12,961 nucleotides of DNA from an uncultured Bacilli bacterium. Lineage in GTDB: Bacteria; Bacillota_I; Bacilli_A; RF39; UBA660. The notes under the pieces are model-generated. The model did not search any database, was not told the origin of the DNA, and was given only the letters and a program-made list of their open reading frames with translations. Below are positions 6,786 to 12,961 of the stretch, one piece after another (within the stretch, counting starts at the first letter, position 1; the number at the start of each line of letters is the position of its first letter). Location of the stretch: the NCBI GenBank assembly GCA_934130045.1, contig CAKOXI010000027.1, positions 1 to 12,961 on the forward strand, given 5' to 3'. Position numbers and translations under genes: made by a program.

Positions 6786-7958
6786 ATGGATAAATTAATC
6801 TTAATAAAATATGGTGAATTAACAACTAAAAAAGCTAATAGAAAACATTTTATTAACATATTAGAAAGAAATATAAAAAATATTTTAAAAAATGAAGATT
6901 ATAAAATTACTAAAGATAGAGTAAGAATGTATATAGAATCATCCAATAATATAGATTTAATAGCGCAAAAATTAAAAAAAATATTTGGAATTCATGGTAT
7001 AGTAATTTGCTATAAAACAGATAATAATATAGAAAATATCAAATCATTAATATTAAATATTTTAAAAAATAAAACTTTTAAAACATTCAAAATAAATTCT
7101 AAAAGAGCAGATAAAAATTTCAGTATTCATACAATGGATTTAAATAATATTTTAGGTGGTTTTGTTTTACAAAATATAGAATGTAGTGTTGATGTACATA
7201 ATCCCGATATAACTGTAAATGTAGAAATTAGGTGTGAAGGAACATTTATTTATACTAACGAAGAAAAAGGTATCGGTGGATACCCAGTTGGTATACAGGG
7301 AAAAGGACTTTTAATGTTAAGTGGTGGTATTGATTCACCAGTGGCAGGATATATGGCACTAAAAAGAGGTATCGATATTGAATGCTTATATTTTGAATCA
7401 CCTCCACATACAAGTATAGAAGCCAAAAATAAAGTTTTAACGCTTGCTTCCATTTTAAATGAATATTCTGGTAATGTAAAAGTACATGTTGTACCTTTTA
7501 CAAAAATTCAAGAGGAAATTTATAAAAATGTACGTGATAGTTATATTATTACCATTATGAGAAGAATGATGTATAGAATAGCTGAAGAATATTCTATAAA
7601 AAATAATTTTAAAGTTATTATTAATGGTGAAAGCATAGGACAAGTAGCAAGTCAAACATTAGATAGTATAAATGTAATTAATAGAGTTATTACCATGCCT
7701 GTAATAAGACCAGTTGCATGTTTAGATAAATTAGAAATAATTGATATTGCTAAAAAAATTGGTACTTATGATACAAGTATTTTACCTTTTGAAGATTGTT
7801 GTACAATATTTTTACCAAAACATCCAGTAATTAATCCAAATTTAGAAAAATGCTTATTATATGAAAATAATTTTGATTATGAAAAATTAATTAAAGAAGC
7901 TATAGAAAATATAGAAGTAGTAACAAATTTTAATAATGATTATAGTAATTTTTTATAA
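6786..7958 (+). CDS. thiI: tRNA 4-thiouridine synthase ThiI (short, rhodanese-free form)
   Basis: ThiI adenylates uridine 8 of tRNA and inserts sulfur to form 4-thiouridine, a near-UV sensor; in some bacteria it also serves thiazole synthesis. The 390 residues comprise an N-terminal ferredoxin-like and THUMP region (about 1-165). The PP-loop ATP pyrophosphatase domain follows, with the P-loop LSGGIDSP at 178-185. Further family landmarks are FESPPHTS (203-210), INGESIGQVASQTL (279-292) and FEDCCTIF (335-342). One of Cys338/Cys339 should be the catalytic cysteine equivalent to E. coli Cys344. The C-terminal rhodanese domain of E. coli ThiI is missing, as in B. subtilis, so sulfur should come directly from a cysteine desulfurase. 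No such gene (NifZ/IscS type) is adjacent. The ATG follows AAAGGAGAA at 6772-6780. Confidence 0.96.
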   Translation: MDKLILIKYGELTTKKANRKHFINILERNIKNILKNEDYKITKDRVRMYIESSNNIDLIAQKLKKIFGIHGIVICYKTDNNIENIKSLILNILKNKTFKTFKINSKRADKNFSIHTMDLNNILGGFVLQNIECSVDVHNPDITVNVEIRCEGTFIYTNEEKGIGGYPVGIQGKGLLMLSGGIDSPVAGYMALKRGIDIECLYFESPPHTSIEAKNKVLTLASILNEYSGNVKVHVVPFTKIQEEIYKNVRDSYIITIMRRMMYRIAEEYSIKNNFKVIINGESIGQVASQTLDSINVINRVITMPVIRPVACLDKLEIIDIAKKIGTYDTSILPFEDCCTIFLPKHPVINPNLEKCLLYENNFDYEKLIKEAIENIEVVTNFNNDYSNFL

Positions 7959-7981
7959 TCCAAAAATTACCAATAAAAAAA

Positions 7982-8011
7982 TGTATAAAAAAACCTAATG
8001 TACACATTCTA
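7982..8011 (+). promoter_or_regulatory. Sigma-G-like forespore promoter of the first SASP gene
   Basis: TGTATA (7982-7987), a 17-base spacer and CATTCTA (8005-8011) fit the forespore sigma-G pattern (TGAATA-like -35, CATNHTA -10). SASP genes are classic sigma-G targets. The -10 lies within a 23-base interrupted palindrome. A start site near 8018 would leave a very short leader before AGGAGGTGA (8021-8029). Confidence 0.65.
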
Positions 8012-8021
8012 TTAGTGTACA
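7999..8021. repeat. Interrupted palindrome overlapping the SASP promoter -10
   Basis: TGTACAC (7999-8005) and GTGTACA (8015-8021) form a perfect 7-bp inverted repeat separated by nine bases. It spans the -10 and the expected transcription start, a position where a bound repressor or modulator could act. Only about half of it could be in the transcript, so a DNA-level operator is more likely than an RNA hairpin. No regulator is assigned. Confidence 0.5.
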
Positions 8022-8034
8022 GGAGGTGAACAAA

Positions 8035-8241
8035 ATGAATAAAAGTACAAATAATTTCGTTGTACCTGGAGCTAAACAAGCTATTGAAAAAATGAAATAT
8101 GAAATAGCTAATGAATTAGGTGTAACTATGGGACCAGATGCTACATCAAGAGCTAACGGTTCTGTTGGTGGAGAAATCACTAAAAGATTAGTTCAAATGG
8201 GAGAACAACATATGGGTGGAAGTAATTTCCAATCAAAATAA
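8035..8241 (+). CDS. Alpha/beta-type small acid-soluble spore protein (SASP)
   Basis: SASPs saturate forespore DNA, shift it toward an A-like helix and protect it from UV and heat; at germination GPR protease degrades them to amino acids. This 68-residue protein has both family blocks. KYEIANELGV (21-30) contains the GPR cleavage region around Glu23-Ile-Ala, and RANGSVGGEITKRLVQMG (39-56) is the second DNA-binding helix region. Asn41-Gly42 is the conserved deamidation-prone pair. The ATG at 8035 is correctly spaced after AGGAGGTGA; an in-frame GTG at 8026 sits inside that site and is rejected. A GGSNFQSK tail distinguishes it from its paralogue at 9266. Expression should be forespore-specific, given the sigma-G-like promoter. 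Confidence 0.95.
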   Translation: MNKSTNNFVVPGAKQAIEKMKYEIANELGVTMGPDATSRANGSVGGEITKRLVQMGEQHMGGSNFQSK

Positions 8242-8252
8242 TTAAAATATTA

Positions 8253-8282
8253 GAAATGGACAGGTATTATCTGTCTTTTTTT
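8253..8282 (+). terminator. Rho-independent terminator after the first SASP gene
   Basis: GACAG (8259-8263) and CTGTC (8271-8275) flank a 7-base loop. A further G-U pair and A-U pairs flank one mismatch, and a run of seven Ts follows (8276-8282). It isolates the SASP transcript from the next gene. Confidence 0.7.
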
Positions 8283-8343
8283 AATATAATATTTAATTTA
8301 AATGTAAAGTTTTATAAAATAAGTTAATAATATTATTGAATGC

Positions 8344-8372
8344 TTGAAAAAATTTTAAAAATATTATAAAAT
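8344..8372 (+). promoter_or_regulatory. Candidate sigma-A promoter for the tail-anchored protein gene
   Basis: TTGAAA (8344-8349), 17 bases, then TAAAAT (8367-8372). The match is decent, but overlapping TATTAT and TATAAA hexamers at poorer spacing show how permissive this AT-rich stretch is. Nothing resembling the SASP-type forespore promoters is seen here. Confidence 0.45.
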
Positions 8373-8395
8373 TTAAAAAAAGATAGGTGATAATA

Positions 8396-9187
8396 ATGGA
8401 ATTTTACATACATAATAAAGATGATCAAAAATTAAGCACTTTAGTAAATCTAGGAACTGTTTTTAAATTTGATGAAACTAATTATATTGTTTACTATAAT
8501 AAACAAGTAGAAAAAAGTATGATTGATATTTATATAGGTAAAATATCATATGGTGATAATTCCTTAGTGATAAGTAAAATAGATGAACAAAAACAATCTA
8601 AATTTTTACAAATAATAAAAGAAGTTTTATCAAATAAAAATCCCGAAACAGAAATTAGTGATTATGCTAAAATAATTGATACTGCAACAATTATTTTGGA
8701 TGGTGTTCAAAAAATTCAAATACCAACTATTTCTTTAGAAAATTTAAAAAACTACCACAACATAGAAAAAGAAGTGTATGGTAATAATTTAAAAGTAAAT
8801 AACGAAGAAGAAATTAATAATGTAGTACCAGATACTGATGAGGTACAAAGTGATTTAACAGCAAATAATGATGAACCAAAAATAAATAAATATGATAATG
8901 GATTATCAATTGATGAAATGGTTCCAGAAACAAGAAAAGATATTTATGATAAACAAAATAATAAAAATTTAAATATACTTGATGAAGATAATAAATCAAT
9001 TGTTAAATCAGATAATTCCTATATTAATCCAAATTCTAATATTAGTAATTTAGATAATTTATTAAATGAAAGAGAAAATAAAAAAAATAAAGATACAAAA
9101 AAAGCAATTAATACACCATTACTTATTTTACTAATTATGACTATAGTTGTTGCTATTGTACTATATATTTGGGGACAGAATGTCTAA
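8396..9187 (+). CDS. Unrecognised tail-anchored membrane protein
   Basis: This 263-residue protein belongs to no family I can name with confidence. Residues 1-75 look like a compact, strand-rich domain (FKFDETNYIVYY at 23-34, MIDIYIGKISY at 42-52, then a helix QSKFLQIIKEVL at 67-78). It faintly recalls small DUF1292-type domains, but this is weak. Residues 125-238 are a low-complexity, Asn/Asp/Glu/Lys-rich linker, probably disordered. Residues 240-259 are a single hydrophobic helix preceded by KKNKDTKK, with only QNV or a little more outside. That makes a C-terminal anchor with the bulk in the cytoplasm. ATG 8396 is preferred because the in-frame GTG at 8387 is part of the TAGGTGAT ribosome-binding site. 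The gene sits between two SASP genes but has a sigma-A-like promoter, so a spore role is suggested by location only. Confidence 0.8.
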   Translation: MEFYIHNKDDQKLSTLVNLGTVFKFDETNYIVYYNKQVEKSMIDIYIGKISYGDNSLVISKIDEQKQSKFLQIIKEVLSNKNPETEISDYAKIIDTATIILDGVQKIQIPTISLENLKNYHNIEKEVYGNNLKVNNEEEINNVVPDTDEVQSDLTANNDEPKINKYDNGLSIDEMVPETRKDIYDKQNNKNLNILDEDNKSIVKSDNSYINPNSNISNLDNLLNERENKKNKDTKKAINTPLLILLIMTIVVAIVLYIWGQNV

Positions 9188-9211
9188 CCCAAAAATTGTC
9201 ATTTAAAATAA

Positions 9212-9241
9212 TAAATAAAAAAAACCATCTTGGGCATTATA
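9212..9241 (+). promoter_or_regulatory. Sigma-G-like forespore promoter of the second SASP gene
   Basis: TAAATA (9212-9217), a 17-base spacer and CATTATA (9235-9241) mirror the first SASP promoter in spacing and form. The -10 fits CATNHTA. The gene's ribosome-binding site AAGGTGGTGA follows at 9251-9260. Confidence 0.6.
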
Positions 9242-9265
9242 TAAGTAAACAAGGTGGTGAAGTAA

Positions 9266-9448
9266 ATGAACAGTAATAAGTTAGTTGTACCTGGTGCTAA
9301 ACAAGCTATTGAAAATATGAAATATGAAATAGCTCGTGAATTTGGTATTACTCTAGGAGCAGATACCTCATCTAGATTAAACGGTTCTGTTGGTGGAGAA
9401 ATGACAAAACGTTTAGTTCAAATGGGTATGCAACAATTAAATAAATAA
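9266..9448 (+). CDS. Alpha/beta-type small acid-soluble spore protein, second paralogue
   Basis: This 60-residue SASP is a paralogue of the product at 8035. They share VVPGAKQAIE, the GPR-cleavage block KYEIA (19-23) and the second block NGSVGGE-TKRLVQMG (39-54). It lacks the C-terminal GGSNFQSK extension and has EFGITLGADTSSRLNG where the paralogue has ELGVTMGPDATSRANG. Its role is DNA binding and protection in the dormant spore, then use as an amino-acid store at germination. The ATG is preceded by AAGGTGGTGA at good spacing. It has its own sigma-G-like promoter and terminator, so it is monocistronic. Confidence 0.95.
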   Translation: MNSNKLVVPGAKQAIENMKYEIAREFGITLGADTSSRLNGSVGGEMTKRLVQMGMQQLNK

Positions 9449-9452
9449 AAAT

Positions 9453-9505
9453 AAAAGAATATGATATTTGTGGTTAAATATTAACACTTATTTCATATTC
9501 TTTTT
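9453..9505 (+). terminator. Long stem-loop terminator after the second SASP gene
   Basis: A perfect 12-bp outer stem, AAAAGAATATGA (9453-9464) with TCATATTCTTTT (9493-9504), encloses an inner hairpin (GTG-TTAA at 9470-9477 with TTAACAC at 9481-9487 and a bulged G). The run of five Ts ends at 9505. The inner hairpin makes it more elaborate than the other terminators here. Confidence 0.7.
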
Positions 9506-9533
9506 ACATAATTAATTGATTTCAAATTTGTTC

Positions 9534-9562
9534 TTGAAAAAATAATTTTATAATAGTATAAT
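9534..9562 (+). promoter_or_regulatory. Sigma-A promoter of the valS leader
   Basis: TTGAAA (9534-9539), a 17-base spacer and a perfect TATAAT (9557-9562). The expected start near 9569 lies about 17 bases before the first T-box helix. Confidence 0.8.
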
Positions 9563-9568
9563 TAAGTT

Positions 9569-9800
9569 ATATTTAAATACATTGAACTTGAGGAGTAAAT
9601 TAATTTTAATTTTAAGAGAATTAGTGGTAGGTGAAAACTAATAATTAAGTTAATTGAATGTAGCAAGTGAGTATAACTTTTAAGTAAATAGAAAGTTACG
9701 TAGGTATGCGTTAAATAGTAAAGGTATAGAAAATTTTTCTATATAAATTAAGGTGGTACCACGAGCAATTCGTCCTTTTATAGGATGAATGCTTTTTTTT
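9569..9800 (+). promoter_or_regulatory. T-box riboswitch controlling valS, specifier GUA (Val)
   Basis: This leader senses uncharged tRNA-Val and switches between antitermination and termination. Stem I closes with ACTTG (9586-9590) and CAAGT (9664-9668). Its specifier loop has AGUA (9594-9597) opposite GAA (9656-9658), followed by U and then GUA (9660-9662), a valine codon followed by a purine. The apex is ATTAGT/ACTAAT (9620-9625, 9637-9642) with a GGTAGGTG-containing loop, and AGAGA lies just before. Further helices are TAACTTT/AAAGTTA (9674-9680, 9692-9698), a small CGTA/TGCG hairpin (9699-9710) and Stem III TATAGAAA/TTTCTATA (9725-9732, 9736-9743). The antiterminator pairs AAGG (9750-9753) with CCTT (9774-9777) and ACGA (9761-9764) with TCGT (9770-9773). 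Its 7-base bulge UGGUACC (9754-9760) has UGGU to pair with a tRNA 3' ACCA end. Confidence 0.95.
9764..9800 (+). terminator. Regulated terminator of the valS T-box leader
   Basis: AGC-A-ATTCGTCCT (9764-9776) pairs with AGGATGAATGCT (9782-9793), with one bulged A and one G-U pair, followed by eight Ts (9793-9800). Its left arm shares bases 9764-9776 with the antiterminator, so the two folds exclude each other. Confidence 0.9.
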
Positions 9801-9816
9801 AAGAAAGGATAATAAT

Positions 9817-12366
9817 ATGTTAGAAAAAAAATATAATCATAAATTAGTTGAACAAAATAAATATGAAAATTGGAAAAGTAAAGGATATTTTGATAGTGGA
9901 GATTTAAGTAAAAAAACTTATGCAATTGTAATTCCCCCACCAAACGTAACAGGAAAACTTCACCTAGGTCATGCTTGGGATACAACACTTCAAGACATTA
10001 TGATTCGTTATAAAAGAATGAATGGTTTTGATTGTCTTTGGCTTCCTGGTATGGACCATGCAGGAATTGCAACACAATCTAAAGTTGATAAAAGGTTAAA
10101 GGAAATGGGAATTAAACCGAGAAGCCTAAAAAGAGAAGAATGGTTGAATCATGCTTGGAGTTGGAAAGATGAATATGCTTCTACTATTCATGCACAATGG
10201 GCAAAATTAGGATTAAGTTTAGATTATAAAAAGGAAAGATTTACACTTGATGAAGGTTTATCTAATGCTGTTAAAAAAGTTTTTGTTGATTTATATAATA
10301 AAGGTTTAATTTATCGTGGAGAAAGAATAATTAACTGGGATCCAGAACAGATGACTGCTTTATCAAATGAAGAAGTTATTTATAAAGATGATGAGGGTGC
10401 ATTTTATCATTTAAAATATTTCATTGAAGGAACTAATGATTATTTAGAAGTTGCAACAACACGTCCAGAAACTTTATTTGGTGATACTGCTGTTGCTGTT
10501 AATCCTAGTGATTCAAGATATAATAATTTAATTGGTAAAAATGTAGTTTTACCTATTGTTGGTAAATTAATACCAATTGTAGGTGATGAGCATGCTGACC
10601 CAGAATTTGGTACAGGTGTAGTTAAAATAACACCAGCTCATGATCCTAATGATTTTGAAGTTGGTAATAGGCATAACCTAGAACGTGTTGTTGTCATGAA
10701 TCCTGACGCTACAATGAATGAAAATGCATTACATTATAAAGGCATGGATAGATTTGAGTGTCGTGAAAAACTCATTTTAGAATTAAAAGAAAAAGACCTT
10801 CTTATTAAAATAGAACCAATGATTCACTCAGTTGGTCATAGTGAAAGAAGTGATGCTATTGTTGAGCCATATCTATCAAAACAATGGTTTGTTAAAATGC
10901 GCCCACTTGCTGATAGAGTTTTAGAAAATCAAAAAAATAAAAATACTAAAGTTAATTTTATTCCTGAAAGATATGAAAAAACAATGAATCATTGGATGGA
11001 AATTACGTATGACTGGTGTATATCTCGTCAACTTTGGTGGGGACATAGAATTCCAGCTTGGTATAAGGAAGATGAAATATATGTAGGAATAAATCCTCCT
11101 ACAGGTGATGGTTGGATACAGGATAGCGATGTACTTGATACTTGGTTTTCTAGTGCATTATGGCCTTTTTCAACAATGGGATGGCCAGAGAAAACTAAAG
11201 ATTTTGAAAGATATTATCCTAATAATTTATTAGTAACAGGTTATGATATTATTCCATTTTGGGTTAATAGAATGACTTTTCAGGGATTAGAATTTACCGG
11301 AAAAAGACCATTTAAGGATTGTTTAATCCACGGTCTTATTCGTGATAAACAAGGTAGAAAAATGAGTAAATCTTTAGGTAATGGTGTAGATCCTATGGAT
11401 GTAATTGAAGAATATGGAGCAGATTCATTAAGATATTTTTTAGCAACATCAACAGCCTCTGGTATGGATTTAAGATATGATGAAGAAAAAATAAAATCAA
11501 CTTGGAACTTTATTAACAAGCTATGGAATGCTTCTAGATTTGTTTTAATGAATCTTGAGAATTTTGACGTATCTAATTACTCTTTAGAAAATTTATCAGT
11601 AAGTGATAAATGGATTTTATCAAAATTAAATTCTACTATTTCAAAAGTAAAAGACCATATGGAAAAATATGATTTCAATGTAGTTGGTTCTGAAATTTAT
11701 AATTTTGTATGGGATAATTTTTGTGATTGGTATATTGAACTTTCTAAATTTAATATGAATAATACTACATCTTCGGTTTTAATCAAAGTTTTAACTGATA
11801 TTTTAAAAATGCTACATCCATTTATGCCATATGTAACTGAAGAAATTTATTTAAAATTACCAATTCATGATGAATCAATTATGATTTCTAATTATCCTGA
11901 TTATGAAGAAATGTATAATTTTGAAACAAATTTAGATTATATTATTGATATAATAAAAAATGTTAGAAAAATTAAACAAGAGAATAATTTAGGAAAAGAT
12001 TACTATCTTGTATATGATTCGGGTATTGTATCTTCTAATATAGATATTTTAAAGAAAATGTTAAAACTAGAAAACATAGTAACAAAGGAATCTTTTGTTA
12101 ATAATGATTTAGCTTTTATTAGTTTCAATATAGAAAAAGATGTATTCACGATTTACTATGAAAAAATTAATTCAGCTGAAGAAATTGATAAATTAGAAAA
12201 AGAAAAGATTAGATTAGAAAATTCTATTGAAAGAAGAAAAAAATTATTATCTAATGAAAATTATGTTAATAAGGCACCTAGTGATATTGTATCAAATGAG
12301 AAAAAAAGTTTAGAACATGAGGAAACAGAACTTAAAATTTTACTAGAAAAATTATCAAATATTTAA
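9817..12366 (+). CDS. valS: Valine--tRNA ligase (ValRS)
   Basis: ValRS is a cytoplasmic class I synthetase that charges tRNA-Val and edits mischarged threonine. The 849 residues are a near-complete family length. PPPNVTGKLHLGH (40-52) contains the HIGH-type motif HLGH, and KMSKS is at 515-519. The CP1 editing insertion shows TTRPETLFGD from about 215 and GVVKITPAHDPNDFEVG around 267-283. WWGHRIPAWY, DVLDTWFSSALWPF and the PFWVNRM segment are further ValRS landmarks. The anticodon-binding domain covers about 590-720. A C-terminal coiled coil (about 780-849, rich in Lys/Glu heptads) matches the ValRS tRNA-binding arm. AAAGGA (9804-9809) precedes the ATG. Expression is set by the T-box leader, so uncharged tRNA-Val should induce it. 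No terminator is evident before the next promoter. Confidence 0.98.
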   Translation: MLEKKYNHKLVEQNKYENWKSKGYFDSGDLSKKTYAIVIPPPNVTGKLHLGHAWDTTLQDIMIRYKRMNGFDCLWLPGMDHAGIATQSKVDKRLKEMGIKPRSLKREEWLNHAWSWKDEYASTIHAQWAKLGLSLDYKKERFTLDEGLSNAVKKVFVDLYNKGLIYRGERIINWDPEQMTALSNEEVIYKDDEGAFYHLKYFIEGTNDYLEVATTRPETLFGDTAVAVNPSDSRYNNLIGKNVVLPIVGKLIPIVGDEHADPEFGTGVVKITPAHDPNDFEVGNRHNLERVVVMNPDATMNENALHYKGMDRFECREKLILELKEKDLLIKIEPMIHSVGHSERSDAIVEPYLSKQWFVKMRPLADRVLENQKNKNTKVNFIPERYEKTMNHWMEITYDWCISRQLWWGHRIPAWYKEDEIYVGINPPTGDGWIQDSDVLDTWFSSALWPFSTMGWPEKTKDFERYYPNNLLVTGYDIIPFWVNRMTFQGLEFTGKRPFKDCLIHGLIRDKQGRKMSKSLGNGVDPMDVIEEYGADSLRYFLATSTASGMDLRYDEEKIKSTWNFINKLWNASRFVLMNLENFDVSNYSLENLSVSDKWILSKLNSTISKVKDHMEKYDFNVVGSEIYNFVWDNFCDWYIELSKFNMNNTTSSVLIKVLTDILKMLHPFMPYVTEEIYLKLPIHDESIMISNYPDYEEMYNFETNLDYIIDIIKNVRKIKQENNLGKDYYLVYDSGIVSSNIDILKKMLKLENIVTKESFVNNDLAFISFNIEKDVFTIYYEKINSAEEIDKLEKEKIRLENSIERRKKLLSNENYVNKAPSDIVSNEKKSLEHEETELKILLEKLSNI

Positions 12367-12376
12367 AAATAAATAT

Positions 12377-12405
12377 TTGACAATATTGAGAAAAAATATT
12401 ATACT
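12377..12405 (+). promoter_or_regulatory. Sigma-A promoter of the lipoprotein gene
   Basis: Consensus TTGACA (12377-12382), a 17-base spacer and TATACT (12400-12405). It starts eleven bases after the valS stop, in an intergenic gap of only 67 bases. A strong AGGAGGA ribosome-binding site follows at 12421-12427. Confidence 0.8.
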
Positions 12406-12433
12406 ATGATTATAAAATAGAGGAGGATTTATA

Positions 12434-12871
12434 ATGAAGAAATTTTTATGTTTGGGATTAGTTACAATAAGTGCATTAACTACTTTTGTTGGTTGTGGTA
12501 AAAAAGAAGAAAAAAATAATGATGATATTAAAGGCAATGATGAACCAATTGTAGAAGAAAAAAATAATACAAATGAGGGTGTAGTAGGAGATAAAGAAAT
12601 TAATGGATTAAAATTTACTAACTCTTCACTTACTACTTATACTAATAATAATTCTACATTAATTACAACTGTAACTAATACAACAGAAGAAGATATTTAT
12701 GTTAGGGTCTTTAATATAAATATAAAAGATAAAGATGGTAATTTAATAGTTTCCTTATTAGGTTATGTTGGTGGTGTAATTCCAGCTGGACAATCTAGAG
12801 ATATTGAATCAAAAGTTGATATGAATTTAGATAATGCTTATAATATAGAATATGAAGTTGTAAATGATTAA
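12434..12871 (+). CDS. Small FxLyD-like lipoprotein
   Basis: This 145-residue exported lipoprotein has a signal peptide MKKFLCLGLVTISALTTFVG followed by Cys21. The lipobox is slightly unusual because Phe occupies the -3 position (F-V-G-C) instead of Leu or Val. After the Cys comes a Lys/Glu/Asn-rich, probably disordered spacer (22-55). A single beta-sandwich-like domain follows (about 56-145) with the pattern SSLTTYTNNNSTLITTVTNT, then FNINIKDKDGNLI and IPAGQSRDIESKV. That order fits the FxLyD type of small extracellular domain. The function is unknown; such proteins are common on the outer face of the Bacillota membrane. It follows valS but has its own strong vegetative promoter, so no link to translation is implied. 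Confidence 0.88.
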   Translation: MKKFLCLGLVTISALTTFVGCGKKEEKNNDDIKGNDEPIVEEKNNTNEGVVGDKEINGLKFTNSSLTTYTNNNSTLITTVTNTTEEDIYVRVFNINIKDKDGNLIVSLLGYVGGVIPAGQSRDIESKVDMNLDNAYNIEYEVVND

Positions 12872-12961
12872 TTTTAATGCTTGTTTCATTTTTGAAGATA
12901 AATTTTTATTTTGATTTAATGTTATTGCTTTAAACTTGTTAAAATCTTTTTCTTTTAAAGA
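12827..12961 (-). CDS. Possible 3' end of a convergent gene (partial, low confidence)
   Basis: On the minus strand one frame is open from the window edge for 44 codons to a TAA at 12827-12829; its first residues are SLKEKDFNKFKAITLNQNKN. The other two minus frames stop almost at once. The + strand here is T-rich, whereas the coding strands of all genes in the window are A-rich, which supports minus-strand coding. Against it, the frame would overlap the lipoprotein gene tail-to-tail by 45 bases, and its last residues are hydrophobic antisense-like sequence. No terminator is seen in this stretch. Confidence 0.25.
   Translation of the reverse strand, partial: SLKEKDFNKFKAITLNQNKNLSSKMKQALKLIIYNFIFYIISII

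Noticed and set aside
8026..8034. GTG start giving the first SASP three extra residues
   Set aside because: The GTG is inside the AGGAGGTGA ribosome-binding site, and the ATG at 8035 is ideally spaced from it.
9188..9234. CCCAA ... TTGGG inverted repeat as a terminator for the tail-anchored protein gene
   Set aside because: The stem is only five pairs with a loop of 37 bases and no T-run follows. The second arm also adjoins the SASP promoter -10.
9680..9988. A 102-codon minus-strand open frame
   Set aside because: It runs across the T-box leader and the start of valS, both of which are strongly supported on the + strand, and its composition is antisense-like.
12382..12401. AATATT repeat after valS as a terminator
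   Set aside because: The pairing is short, contains only A-T pairs, lacks a T-run and lies within the next gene's promoter.
1..12961. tRNA or rRNA genes, insertion sequences, prophage genes or a CRISPR array
   Set aside because: No GC-richer structured RNA segment, transposase motif, phage gene or regularly spaced repeat was found. Short repeats present are explained by terminators, the T-box and AT-rich sequence.

Overview
The window is a very AT-rich chromosomal stretch from an endospore-forming member of the Bacillota, read with the standard bacterial code (TGA ends two of the genes; TGG encodes Trp). Three gene products point to spore formation: two alpha/beta-type small acid-soluble spore proteins (SASPs) and a clear CotE outer-coat morphogenetic protein. 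CotE, the short two-domain ThiI and a tRNA-responsive T-box leader ahead of valS suggest the Bacilli side of the phylum. The extreme AT bias, with proteins rich in Lys, Asn, Ile and Tyr, would suit a gut-associated, Mollicutes-like Bacilli lineage. That placement is inference, not proof.

Layout, nearly all on the + strand. (1) 1-2935: the end of an ABC-transporter ATPase (5' part outside the window) overlapping a large FtsX-type permease, closed by a hairpin terminator. (2) 3073-5528: a two-gene translationally coupled unit, made of a TPR-repeat protein with an unassigned C-terminal His/TIYP domain and a small DUF3419 (BtaA-like) SAM-binding protein. This is the least characterised part of the window. 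(3) 5584-6117: cotE, with its own candidate sporulation promoter and terminator. (4) 6189-6721: rpsP-khpA, transcribed from a near-consensus sigma-A promoter whose -35 box lies inside the cotE terminator hairpin. The rimM-trmD genes that often follow are absent. (5) 6786-7958: thiI. (6) 8035-9448: two paralogous SASP genes, each with a sigma-G-like promoter, flanking a gene for an unrecognised tail-anchored membrane protein. (7) 9534-12366: a strong promoter, a T-box riboswitch with a GUA (valine) specifier, and valS. (8) 12377-12871: a strong promoter and a small FxLyD-like lipoprotein gene. The last 90 bases may hold the end of a convergent minus-strand gene.

Several starts were chosen by ribosome-binding-site position and family alignment: GTG at 5584 for cotE, ATG at 8035 for the first SASP and ATG at 8396 for the tail-anchored protein. 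In each case an upstream in-frame GTG overlaps the Shine-Dalgarno sequence and is not credible. No tRNA, rRNA, insertion sequence, prophage gene or CRISPR array was seen.
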